Positions 1 to 10,294 of a stretch of DNA of 64,000 bases are shown piece after piece (position 1 is the stretch's first letter; each line of letters starts with the position of its first letter). Where the stretch lies: NCBI RefSeq assembly GCF_000003195.3, contig NC_012870.2, forward strand, positions 14,748,501-14,812,500. Reading direction: 5' to 3'. The notes beneath the pieces were generated by a model. It did no database searches. It was given only the letters and a program-made list of their open reading frames with translations, and was not told where the DNA came from. The translations under genes and the position numbers were made by a program. This stretch comes from Sorghum bicolor. Lineage: Eukaryota; Streptophyta; Magnoliopsida; Poales; Poaceae.

Positions 1-1277
1 GCCAATGGCTGGATCAAGGTCCCTGTGCGATGAGCACTTGTCCATGACCATGACGCGGTTGCGCAATCAACCAATCAGATCTTGGATGTTGATTGCCCTG
101 CATCTTATCCAGCGAGAGTCCTGCGAGTTTGTACCTTCATATATAGAGACAAGAGTTCTTGTTTGTGTAAGCATAATTGCATGATCATATGGTGTATGTT
201 TAGTATGTAACTCAAAACTTTTGGAGCTCCTAAGTGTTTACCCTTTTGCAATATAACTTCAGTCTTCAGGCATTCTTCCAATTCAGTGTCCTCTATCAAT
301 CTCCAGTTATTCGCTTGAACAAGAGAAGATTTGTACCATCAGGATTTTTTGTGTGCGAAAAAGTCATATATATTAAAGCACCAAAAGCAGAGTACAGATA
401 TTAGGGATAAGAATCCCCAAAGTACATGGGATCAGCCACCTAATAGGAGGTGATAAATCCTCAACTGCTCTTAAGGAGAGTATCCATAGAAAAGAGCATG
501 ACATTATGGATTTGAGTAAGATCTTTGATGTCAAATCCTGCAAAAGTGTCAGAAAGTCTCTAACATGTCCCACTGGAAAACAACGAACACTATCGCGGGG
601 CAGTGGAGACAGAGACCTTCAAAAGCCTCCTTTGAGCGCTGCGACGTTGGAGGTGGAAAGATGGGCCGAGGATATGTTGTAAACTTCATCAAACACAAAC
701 CTTTGCAGAGATAAGAACCCGAAGCTGGCAATCAGTTGGGGTAGAATTATCACAGGCAGAACTACAAGTTGCTTTTTGGTAGGCCTCACAACAGATCCTG
801 CTAGAATTAAGAAAAGAAAGGGTCCTGCTATAAAAATGGGTTAATGTGCAGCTAATGCTGTCAATGAATCGATCAATCTGCAGCTGGTGTGACAGAAGGT
901 TCAGATGGTAACATGACATGAGCCCAAAAGATGAAAAAACACATTCAAGTGTGGTTTTGTGAATTTATTGGAAATATTAGGAACAGATTTCCGCGTGTGC
1001 TCGGCGTCACGTCACATATGTTACATAATAGTTATGCAACAGCAGGTCAGCAGCATTGTTTCCACATTTTTTTCCATTGCAAATCACAAATGCAACAACA
1101 CACGCACAATTGGAACTAAGGGTATTTAAGCGACATGGAGAATAGCAGAGCTCGGATATTACACCACAGGAAACCCTTTTGTTTTGTTTCATCTATTAGT
1201 ATCTATTATTGGCGAATAACACCTGCACCAGTATTACAGTGTATCAACCTTTAGGTAAACGCCGCATCATTTGCCAG
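1..1277. other. 3' flank of the first gene, no gene recognised
   Basis: Short minus-strand reading frames occur between about 100 and 920, but they are broken by stops, change frame and match no family I recognise. On the minus strand at about 1-110 there is a coding-like stretch interrupted by TGA, which could be an exon of a gene lying mostly outside the window. The last few hundred bases before 1277 should include the 3' UTR of the minus-strand gene ending at 1278. Confidence 0.3.
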
Positions 1278-3042
1278 TCACCTAGTTGGTTTTCTGTCAA
1301 ATTCTGATTCGTGGCAGTGCGGGTCGAGCCAATCACGAGGGGAGCTCTTTGGCATGCTGGTACCACTTGCTCTAGCACCCATGAGCTCCCTTAGGCTCTC
1401 CACCTTGTTCTCCTGAGCACTGCCAGTGAATTTCCTATCTGCTTCCTTCAGCTTGTTCCGGAAACGCTGCTTACGGCCAACAGTATTCAGCTCCTGCTGC
1501 TTTGCTTGAGATGGTGGCGCTCCGTGAGGTCCCAAGTATATTTTCTCATCCTTTGCCTGCTCAAGTATGAATTTACATCTCCATAAAGCAACAAACACCA
1601 ATAAACCAGTGGCTCGTAAAGGCCAAACATTGTTTTTTAGGGGGCATACGCCAGACAAGTATCTGATGAGAAAGAGTTCAGAAAAGCATTCCAATATGTA
1701 CCTGTAAAGGTTCAGGATCTTTTTCTTTGGGGACAGTAGTCTCAGTCACATCATTATCTTGAGTGGGCAAATTAGGAATAACATATCCATCAGCATCTGT
1801 GATTGCACCATCAACATTAGAAGGATGTGTAAAATAGCAGCAGTGCAGAACACATGGAGCTAAGCATGGTATGCAATTCATAGAACATGTAAGTCTGACA
1901 GAGAAATCTGTCAACAATCTAAGACTGCAATGACTAAGTTGTAGTTACATGTCGCAATCAACAACCCCAAGTCATATGTGGAAAGATTTATACTGTTCCC
2001 TTGCACTCAATGAGGTTTACAGTTTACCTGAGCTGGCTCATGACCTCATGTCATGTATGTCCGATTTTAGATGAAATGGAAATGCATCTTGATGCTTATA
2101 TATTTGTTCCATCAGCTAATAACCCTTGGTTTTGTGATCTGTCTGGAGCTACCCCATTTCATCAAATGAAGGCATACGTTCTGCTAAAATGTTCATGTTA
2201 TCTTGACTAACTCGACCGAGCACGAAAATTAAGGGTGAAGATAAATTTCACAATTTCGTTTCTTATAAAGCTGGCGAATTTTCTTGCAGTTTATGAAGCC
2301 TTAGTAAGGGGTAAGTAGGTCGCTACCATATTGCTCTTCCACCTGAAAATGGTCATGGTTCCTTCAGCATACACGCTAGAACAGCCCCTAGTCGGATTCT
2401 AGGCCCCAGTGAGGCAGTTACCCAAACTTCCTTCCTGCCTACTATCATCAGAAACCCAGCATGCTTTGCACGCAGTTTCGAGCAATTCCTGATTTTTTTC
2501 CCGAACGGGTACATGTACCTGTATTCATTAAGACGAAAGGAATTGTTTTACAACATCAACCAACTCCGGCTGCTTCATGCCCACTAGCAACAACACAAGC
2601 AAAGGACTATACGGCAGCAATTCCTGAATGAAAAATAACAAAATCACAAGCACCAGTAGGAGGCCAGGCCAGCGAACCACCTACACCATCCGTTCCTCAA
2701 AACCTCTCTACTCATGTCATGCCTAAATTAAACCACCCGTACCAGAAGCTAGTAAATTACTCCCTCCGTCCTGAAAGAATCAATTCTGATCCGTGCCAGT
2801 CAAACTTTTTAAAGTTTGACTAACTTTATAGAAAAGAGTAACAACATCTATAATGATTTGTAACTTTTTAAAGTTTGACTTAGGACCCGCAACAGAAGCT
2901 AGCAGCCGTCGCGTCGGTAAGCAAAGCACGGCAAGAAACGAGGGGCGCGTCACGGTTACTCACCCCACTCGTCTTCCTCGGCGGTGGCCGCGGCCTCAAG
3001 CGATGGGGCCGCCTCCACCGGCAAGGGGGAAGGGGCGGCCAT
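1278..3042 (-). CDS. Small conserved plant protein of unknown function, three exons, 156 aa
   Basis: I infer exons 3042-2964, 1814-1702 and 1556-1278, which join in frame to 156 aa. The start is the ATG at 3042, in a GC-rich first exon opening MAAPSPLPVE and running into an acidic patch EEDEW. Exon 1 ends G|GTGAGT, exon 2 ends CAG|GTACAT, and exon 3 follows a CAG acceptor. Exon 2 contains DADGYVIPNLPTQ. Exon 3 is basic and polar, with KIYLGPHGAPPSQAKQQELN followed by a KQRFRNKLKEADRKF helix. There is no membrane segment or signal peptide, so a soluble nuclear or cytosolic protein is likely. The motifs look like those of an uncharacterised family conserved in plants, from memory, and I assign no function. 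One oddity is that the frame-correct acceptor of exon 2 reads TG instead of AG. An alternative AG further upstream would add about 18 residues. Confidence 0.7.
2759..2881. mobile_element. Stowaway-like MITE fragment in intron 1 of the first gene
   Basis: The stretch opens with TACTCCCTCCGTCC, the typical grass Stowaway terminus preceded by TA. A 17-18 bp piece (CTTTTTAAAGTTTGACT) occurs twice, near 2805 and 2866. I see no matching right terminus, so the element looks truncated or diverged. Confidence 0.45.
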
Positions 3043-3233
3043 GGTTGTCCGCGAGGCCACGAGCCGGAGCTAGAGCCGCCTGGACCTCGACTCGACGGAG
3101 ATGGATCCCTCTCGCCCTGTTCCCCTTTGGAATCGATTCCGTCTGGCTGTAGGAGATCCCAAGGCCGAAACCGCAAAACAGAGAGGTTTTGTGTGGGCTT
3201 CTGGGCCTTCTCAAAGCAGCCCTCCAGACTTCC

Positions 3234-3260
3234 AGAGATGAGATGAGATGAGATGAGATG
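3234..3260. repeat. Pentanucleotide microsatellite (GATGA)n
   Basis: About five units of GATGA lie roughly 190-220 bp upstream of the start codon at 3042, in the promoter or 5' UTR of that gene. Confidence 0.85.
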
Positions 3261-3714
3261 GGGATGTCCTGAGAGAAAAGACGGCCCATCGTTCACTTTT
3301 TTTTTTTCAGTCTATAATTGTTTTCCTGTTTCCCTATCTTCTCCTTTTTTCTTGTTCCATACAGATAAATCACTGTCACGCACAATTAATTAAATCTTCG
3401 AAGTGTTAGCTCTTGGATTTAATTAGATGTGGCCTGTTAATTAGAACTAGTACAGTATCATAAAAGATGGTAATAGTGGATTGCTTAGAAACTAATTTTT
3501 GCAACCTATTTTTACACCATTTGATCTCTCATGATGGATGGTCCATATTTTTTCCAACTATTATAAAATTTGTAAAGAATAGAATAACAAACTACTAGTA
3601 CACCCTCAAGAATAAATTTAAAATTTTATAAATAATCGTCCTAAATTAAATAGTTAGTAAATTATATAAAAAAAATGAAAGTACCTGGAAGTACCATGGT
3701 ACTTTTCCCATCTC
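3261..3714. other. AT-rich intergenic stretch
   Basis: This stretch is AT-rich with a poly-T run at about 3298-3308. No coding or structured element was recognised. Confidence 0.5.
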
Positions 3715-4970
3715 TGCAAAAGAGCGCGTAATGTTTTGATGATTTAACATTTTATATTAGCATATGTTGACATTTTAGATGTAAATTTAAGAACATATTT
3801 TGGTTTATTTCTAATAATGACATAAGTGGTAACTTAGATGGTAATTTAATGGTTACTCAAATTATCAATCATATCTTGATATGGTGGGAAATTTAGATGC
3901 AAAATTTAGGGTTTACTTTAGATGATGTTGCATGATAGCATTGCAGGTAGTTTATATTATATGCACATTTACGGTTACTTTGTCTTTTTTTTTCATAATC
4001 ATATACATGGGCATTCTTCAGAAAATAAAATATATCGACTAGTTCTTATTATCAATACTGATTAGAGTCTACCAAATTAATGTCAGACCTTTTTATTTTG
4101 TTAGAATATTAAGATTGTTTGGCAATGCCCCATGATAATTAATGTGAATGTCCCATTTTACAATTTGTAACTGTAAGATTGTATTGCAGGATATTTTCTC
4201 TGCCGGGAGTGAAACATCATAAACTGTTCTAGTACGGGCAATGTCAGAGCTTGTTAAGAATCCACAAGTCATGCATAAGGCCTAGTTAGAGGTGAGGGAG
4301 ACCTTCAAAGGACAAGACATGATAAATGAAGGTGATTTAATCAAGTTAAGATATCTACAACTGGTGATCAAGGAGACTTTGCAGCTGCATGCTCTAGGAC
4401 CCCTCTTGCTCCCTCGAGAATGTCGTGAGTCATGTCAGGTTATGGGTTATGATGTGCCAAAGGGGACCAAGGTGTTTGTGAATGTTTGGGCAATAGCAAG
4501 GGACAGAAAACTATGGCATGATGCAGAGCAATTCAAGCCAAAAAGATTTGAAGATAGCAGTATCAATTTTAAGGGTAATGACATCGAGTTCACACCCTTT
4601 GCGGCAGGTAGGAGGATATGCCCTGGCATCACGCTCAGACTGGCCAATTTAGAGTTGGCGCTTGCTAGCCTTCTTTACCATTTTGATTGGGCTCTGTCCA
4701 ATGGCGTCAAGTTGGAAGAACTTGATATGGCAAAGGCCTTTAGGATAACGTTAAGAAAGAAGTCAATGCTTTGGATCAAGGACAAACCTTACAATAATGA
4801 TTTGTAACGTGAACTACATCCCTTTTGCTACTTAATTTGTACCAAGGAAGAGAGTGATTATAATTGTAGCATCAATCTGTATTGTAGGACAATAAATATA
4901 TGCATAGTTTAAATATCATATGCTTCTGTTATATTGTTTCATCACTCTGTATTAAGTGTAGATATCTGTT
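3715..4970 (+). pseudogene. CYP71-type cytochrome P450 pseudogene: 3' intron, exon 2 and 3' UTR only
   Basis: Exon 2 runs from 4190 (after TTGCAG) to the stop at 4807. It encodes the C-terminal half of a CYP71-clan P450: I-helix DIFSAGSET, ExxR as KETLQLH, a PERF-like FKPKRFE, and a heme loop FAAGRRICPG with the cysteine kept. Two in-frame stops kill it, TAA at 4220-4222 and TAG at 4283-4285. Exon 1 (N-terminal anchor, proline hinge, B-C region) is absent. The upstream 3715-4189 matches the 3' part of the intron of the intact P450 at 40756-43366, and 4808-4970 matches that gene's 3' UTR. This is therefore a DNA-level segmental duplicate, not a retrocopy. The heme loop also differs from the intact gene's FGAGRRICPG. 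Confidence 0.9.
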
Positions 4971-6168
4971 TTAATTTTTTAATTTTTTTTGGAAAATGTT
5001 AAACGATTACCTAATGAGAGTACAAGAATGAAATGAGACTGATCTATGTCTCATCAGGTTGTATACTACTATTAATATTTCGTTTACTTAATAGGAGTAT
5101 TGTTTGCAGAAATCGAATTTCTCTAATGTGGTGTTGGCTTCTCATACAGCAGTAGACTAGATTTGGACCTTGCTCTTATTTTATGGTTTGATTTGGCATG
5201 AACCACGGCATGTGCGCTCGCGTGCATGTGGCACTTGACACTCGAAAAACTGCTCTATCCTAGCGTCACCACACATGCCTACTATCACTATCCTGCAAGG
5301 ACATCACACGGATCGGGCAGGACCGCATACAGATGGAGAATGAGAGTGCGACCCCTGAGGCCCTGATCCTGATCCTGTGCGTTGCTGGACATTAGCGTCT
5401 GTCGCGACCAAATATTATCTGCATATACCAACCAGCAACAGCAAGTACAACCACGCGTATACAATTTATCTTTTTATACAAAGTATTCATAGCATTCTAC
5501 ACTACCTTGCAATACTCTCGTATAAACTATTAATGTCATTTTTTATTAATCATAGAAAAAATATCCACATCATCTCAATTACATGTATACTTTTAATCCT
5601 AAGTCTATCAAAATACACGTCATCTACAAATGTTATTTGTTTCATTATCTATAATGATATAATATTTTACTGTTTTCTTACCGATTTTATCAGATCTATA
5701 ATTTATTTGTAATTTGCGAGACAAATCTTTTAAACCTAGTTAGTCTATGATTAAACAATATTTATAAAATACAAACGAAAATACTACAATGTTCATTTTA
5801 TAAAAAAAATTTAGAACCAAATCTCACCTCCAGTCACGATCCACAAAATCATGGCAGTGCAGTACAACCCCAAGCAAATCCAGAACAAATCAGGAAGCGG
5901 GATGTGCTACCCGCTGCCTCTACAGTGCGCGACTCGCCTCCCGCGAGGCTTGCTTGGTGCAGCAAAATACACAGCAGTAGTTTGGCAGCACAATAAAACA
6001 GAGAGTATGCAAGGTTCCAGTATTCATTTAGAAATTTGTAAAGATAGAAGAAACATCTCTCTTCAATTAAACATTTTTTTTTCTGTGTTTTCTTTCTGCG
6101 AGAGTTCGATATAGATTATTTCTTCTATTACAACGCACGGGCACGTTTGTCAGTGACCACTAGTGATG
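4971..6168. other. Intergenic stretch between P450 loci
   Basis: Apart from the MITE fragment at 5680-5826, no gene is recognised. The last few hundred bases are the downstream flank or 3' UTR of the P450 ending at 6169. Short open frames (5377-5712, 5851-6114) have no recognisable domain and AT-rich or non-coding composition. Confidence 0.45.
5680..5826 (-). mobile_element. Truncated copy of the 243-bp Tourist-like MITE family
   Basis: The sequence shares the family core, including GAGACAAATCTTTTAAACC, TAGTTAGTCTATGATT and the outer part ending in TTTAGAACCAAATCTCA, read in the reverse orientation of the copy at 31692. One end is missing. Confidence 0.65.
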
Positions 6169-7767
6169 TCAATATGAGCATGGAACACGCGGCGTGGCGC
6201 GCAGCACGAGCTTGGACTTCCTCTTCACGGTGATCCCGAACGCCTCGCTCATGTCCAGCACCTTCCCGTCGCCGCCGCCGTCCGGGAGCGTCCAGTCGAA
6301 GTGGTAGAGGAGGCCCGCGAGCGCCAGCTCCATGTTGGCGAGCCCCAGCGCCATGCCCGGGCACATCCGCCTGCCGGCGCCGAACGGGATGAACTCCAAG
6401 TCGGCGCCTCTGAAGTCGACTCCGCCGCCGCCGGTCCCCTCGAACCGCTCCGGCCGGAACGCCTCGGGGTCGTCCCAGTACGCGGCGTCCCTGGCGATCG
6501 CCCACGCGTTCACCAGCACCTTGGTTCCCCGGGGCACGTCGTAGCCCATCACCCGGCACGCCTCCCGGCACTCCCGCGGCAGCAGGAACGGCACGGGCAC
6601 GTGCAGCCGCAGCGTCTCCTTCACCACCACCGGCAGGTACCTCAGCCTCGCCGTGTCGGACTCGGTGAGCCTCTGCTGGCCCCCGAAGGCCTCCCGCACC
6701 TCGGCCTGAGCCCTGCGCATCGCCCGCGGGTTCCTCGTCAGCTCCGACAGCGCCCACTCCAGCGTCGTGGACGAGGTCTCGCTCCCCGCCGCGAAAATCT
6801 CCAGGACGACGGTTGAGATGATGTCGGTGGTGAGCGGGCACTGCGCCTGCGCGTCGCCGCCGCCGCCGCCGTCCCTCTGCAGCCTCAGCAGCACGGCCAG
6901 CAGGTTGTTGTCGTCCTCCTCCTCATCCTCCTCTTTTTTCTCCTGTCCGTCGGCGGCGTTCTGCAGCTGCTCGCGGATGATCTCGGCCATGATGCCGCGC
7001 ACCTTCCGGTTGCACTGCTCGGTCTCCCGCAGCGCGCGGCTGAGGCGGCGCACCAGCCGCGACGACGGGTACAGGTCGGCCAAGTTGAAGCCGGAGGTGA
7101 GGACCACGACCCTGTGGAGCTCGCGCAGGAACTCGTCCCGCCGCGCGCACCGCCCGCCGACGGCCGACCGCACCACGGTGTCGTTCATGGCCTGGCAGAC
7201 CCGCTCGCCGATGTCCACCACCGCGCTTCCGCCGGCGCAGGAGTCGGCCACGGACCGGAGGAGCCGCGCGGCCTCCTCCTCCCGGATGCGGCGGAACGAC
7301 TGCACGCGGCGCGCCGAGAAGAGCTCCAGGACGCAGACCCGCCGGAGCTGGCGCCACAGCTCGCCGTAGGGGGAGAAGAGGATGTCGCGGCCCCCGATGC
7401 TGAGCACGTCCAGCGTCGGCGTCAGGTGCCGGCTGGCGAACGCCGCGTCGTGGTGCTTGAGCACCTCCCTGGCCGCCTCGGCCGAGGACACCACGAGCGT
7501 CGGCACGGCGCCCAGCCGGAGCAGCATCACCGGGCCGTGCCGGCCTGACAGCTCCCGCACCGCGCGGTGCAGGAGGCCGCCGTGGCGCGACAAGAGGAGG
7601 TGGTGGAGGCTGCCGACCACCGGCAGCTGCCATGGCCCTGGAGGCAAACGCAGCGGCGGCTTCCCGGGCTGCGACAATGACGCCGCCGGGAAGTACTTCT
7701 TGTCGACGACGACGAGCTTGATGAGGAGCACGAGGAGCAGGCCAAGCAGCAGCAGCGTCCCGTCCAT
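6169..7767 (-). CDS. Intact intronless CYP71-clan cytochrome P450, 532 aa
   Basis: I place the start at the ATG at 7767 (MDGTLLLLGLLLVLL), because it gives a normal membrane anchor; the frame stays open 35 codons further upstream without conserved features. Order of motifs: N-terminal hydrophobic anchor (about 1-20), proline hinge PPGPWQLPVVG (about 42), I-helix [10 protein letters not shown] (about 325), KETLRLH (ExxR, about 380), FRPERFE (about 440), and heme loop FGAGRRMCPG with the axial cysteine (about 460). All catalytic signatures are present and the length is usual for the family. Such enzymes are ER-anchored monooxygenases that use NADPH-P450 reductase; the substrate cannot be read from sequence. 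Codon use is very GC-rich. Unlike its neighbour at 40756-43366 there is no intron before the I-helix. An acidic run (KKEEDEEEDD, about 275-285) sits in the G-H region. Confidence 0.93.
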   Translation of the reverse strand: MDGTLLLLGLLLVLLIKLVVVDKKYFPAASLSQPGKPPLRLPPGPWQLPVVGSLHHLLLSRHGGLLHRAVRELSGRHGPVMLLRLGAVPTLVVSSAEAAREVLKHHDAAFASRHLTPTLDVLSIGGRDILFSPYGELWRQLRRVCVLELFSARRVQSFRRIREEEAARLLRSVADSCAGGSAVVDIGERVCQAMNDTVVRSAVGGRCARRDEFLRELHRVVVLTSGFNLADLYPSSRLVRRLSRALRETEQCNRKVRGIMAEIIREQLQNAADGQEKKEEDEEEDDNNLLAVLLRLQRDGGGGGDAQAQCPLTTDIISTVVLEIFAAGSETSSTTLEWALSELTRNPRAMRRAQAEVREAFGGQQRLTESDTARLRYLPVVVKETLRLHVPVPFLLPRECREACRVMGYDVPRGTKVLVNAWAIARDAAYWDDPEAFRPERFEGTGGGGVDFRGADLEFIPFGAGRRMCPGMALGLANMELALAGLLYHFDWTLPDGGGDGKVLDMSEAFGITVKRKSKLVLRATPRVPCSY

Positions 7768-7889
7768 TCTTGGCCGGCGAATGAATGTGCTGGCGTGTGT
7801 GGTGGAATGGTGATGTACTACTACCTGTAGCTGTAGGGCAGCGCCCTCTCCAGTGAAGGAGGTTGCATTCAAATTCTCAACTCAACTCG

Positions 7890-8125
7890 GGTCTTGTTTA
7901 GTTTCAAAAATTTTTGTAAAATGAACATGGTAGAATTTTCATTTTTATTTAACAAATATTATCTAATTATGGATTATATAAGTTTAAAAAATTCGTTTTG
8001 TAAATTATATACAAACTGTATAATTACTTATTATTTTTATCTATATTTAATAATCTATACATACGCCATAAAAAGTACTTATTACTTATTATTTTTATAA
8101 AATTTTTTGGAAACTAAACAATGCC
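7890..8125 (+). mobile_element. Diverged copy of the 243-bp Tourist-like MITE family, upstream of a P450
   Basis: The termini read GGTCTTGTTTAGTTTC and GAAACTAAACAATGCC, imperfect inverted repeats of the family consensus GGCCTTGTTTAGTTC. The interior is AT-rich and matches the family order. It starts 123 bp upstream of the P450 start codon, so it lies in the proximal promoter or 5' UTR. The flanking triplets (TCG/TTG) no longer match exactly. Confidence 0.75.
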
Positions 8126-8459
8126 TTGAACCTTTCTTTGTCACCGAAATGCCGAATCAAAAGCATCCACTGGAGACGGCGTCGAACTACAGCGAAGTGT
8201 TTTTGTTTCAGCTTGAATTCGGTTGGATGGATCCATCCGGATTCCGATACGGTGCGCCATCATCTTGTCCTATTTATTTATTGTGTCACCGTTCAATCTT
8301 TTCCTTCCGTACGTAGATTTGGTTGCCAACAAATATCCTATGTAAATTTATGTATCAGCCGCTCCTGGACAAAATTAGTGCCAGGTTAGCAGGATGGAAG
8401 GAGGGGTTTTTTGTCCTTAGCAGAGAGAGACTTTAGTTAAAATGGTACTTTCATCACAA

Positions 8460-8831
8460 CCGATTAACTATATAATGGTTTTTCCCGAACTCAAGTGGCT
8501 CATAAAGAGGATTGACCGAACGATAAGAAGTTTTCTCTAGAGGGGAGAGACACCTGACAAAGTCCATGGTGGATTTGCCTTAGTGAACTGGACTACATCC
8601 TACCGCTTAAAGATCATGGGTGGACTAGGAATCTTAGACTTAGAGCATTCTACAAGAGCACTCAGACTACGGTGGCTATGGTTCTAATGATGCTAAAAGG
8701 AAAGGGCATAGAACAAACTCGACCTACCATATAACAATCGAGATCGGGACTTTTTTAGGCATCGATAATAGTCTGAGTACAAGGAATGGTGCCTAAATGC
8801 TTTGTGCCTTCCATCCTTAAAAAACTACTTA
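8460..8831 (+). pseudogene. LINE (L1-type) ORF2 C-terminal remnant
   Basis: One frame gives the conserved region downstream of reverse transcriptase in plant L1 elements: GGFALVNWTTSYRLKIMGGL and then GILDLEHSTRALRLRWLWF. In-frame stops occur (FL*RGET, where W is expected, and immediately after LRWLWF), and the remainder drifts out of frame. The remnant is cut by the PIF/Harbinger insertion at 8832. It is the oldest layer of the nested stack. Confidence 0.75.
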
Positions 8832-9546
8832 GAGCATCTCCAACAGTTATGCAAATAAACTATGCATTCTAGAAATTTGTCAAAAAGCTTAAAAATTGCT
8901 CTCCAACAGTTTTGCATTTGTCTTATGCATTTTGGCAAACTTGGCATTTGATGGACCAAACTTGGCATTTTTGCATAGGCACAAAGGTTTGGCAAATTTG
9001 ATATCCCTGGAATCTTGGACTCGTTGTCTGCTCCATACCTCGTGGAAGTTTGACGACTCGTACTCCTCGCGCGCGTAGCCCCACGCGCCGCGCGTCTGTT
9101 CTCGCCCCGCGCGCATCTATTCTGGCCCCGCGCGCCGCACGTCGCGATCGCCCCGCGCGCCGCCTCCTTGGCTGGTCGAGTCGGTGTGCCTCCTTCGCTC
9201 TAGACCGATTGGCGCCTCCTCTGTGCATCGCTAGGGCAACTAGGAGATCCGCCGCCGTCTAGTTTTGTTGCAGGAACGCCAGACGAGTAGATCAATCGCA
9301 GCGACGTGATCTGGAACTCCTGTGCTATTCCATCTTCGACGCAGCTACGGTTCAGGTACTCCCTACGATCCAGTTTTTTTTATACGGTTTGGATTACAAT
9401 CTTTGGCCGGCTTGAAGTAGAAGACAGCCGGTTGGGAGGATGTGTTTGGCCGGCTGGTTCAAGTACATATTGTAGAGGTGATTTAATTTTGTACGTATAC
9501 TCTTGTTTGTCTTCTGTAGATTGTACAATGGAAGACACAACATTGT

Positions 9547-10247
9547 TGTTGACAGCGTTTTTGGGCACGTGTCCAGGATGGCAGGATAAGATGACAGTAT
9601 GTGGTTTACAGGATGAGTTGCCGATGAGGATGGTTGCCGATAAAGGAGAGGTTGGACGTGACTAAGTTTACAGGTGATGATGTGTCTGTGCCGATGACTA
9701 TGATGAGGAGGTCTGCCGATGACCATGGCAAAAGAGTCTGCCGATGATACAGAGGGGGAGTCTGGAAGCTGCTGATCGGGTTGTGGAAGAGTTTCAATTT
9801 GTCACAGGGATAGCTGAGTTATTTCCTTATTTGTTTAAGTCGTTTTGTATACGGATTCCGTGTAATTTGGAATTCGAATTCTGGTCGTGTTTAGTTATAG
9901 CTCTTTGAGCAGGGTATAAATATGGACCCTAGGGCTTTGTAATGAGACATCTATCAATCAATCAAACACACGTTTTTACTCATATTCCAGCATCTATTTT
10001 TCGACGACTTCGTCATACTTTTTCCCTTTTATTACGAGTTCTTAGGAATTCGTCGACTTAAGCTCGGCGTGTTCTCAAGTTCCGCGTGAGTACCTCTTAG
10101 CCGTGACATCCGGGCGCATCGCTGTTGTCAGGACTAAAGTATTCGAGTTATCACCTTTGCCGATAGTAAGGTCAAATCGGCTGGCACGCCTTAACGTTTG
10201 AATTGGGTATTAGCCCTTTGTGTTTGCAGATTAGTTTTGCATCAACA
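9547..10247 (+). repeat. 5' LTR of the gypsy element
   Basis: The LTR is 701 bp. A TATA box (TATAAATA) lies at 9915-9922, so U3 is about 400 bp. U3 contains five copies of GCCGAT within about 140 bp (9610-9745), and two more copies (one inverted) lie near the 3' end. Confidence 0.97.
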
Positions 10248-10254
10248 CATCTTT

Positions 10255-10272
10255 TGGCACGCCCAGTGGGAC
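10255..10272 (+). other. Primer-binding site of the gypsy element
   Basis: TGGCACGCCCAGTGGGAC starts 7 bp after the 5' LTR. From memory it resembles the complement of the 3' end of a plant arginine tRNA (two mismatches). The tRNA assignment should be checked. Confidence 0.6.
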
Positions 10273-10294
10273 AAGATTCAAGATCAAGATCAAC

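Noticed and set aside
105..919. Several short minus-strand open frames at the left edge
   Set aside because: They are in different frames with stops and have no recognisable motif; at best they are an exon of a gene outside the window.
6128..7813. Long open frames on both strands overlapping the P450 at 6169-7767
   Set aside because: These are shadow frames of a very GC-rich real gene; Arg/Ala/Pro-rich with no domain.
9606..9797. Minus-strand open frames inside both gypsy LTRs
   Set aside because: They are duplicated only because the LTRs are duplicates; no domain or start context.
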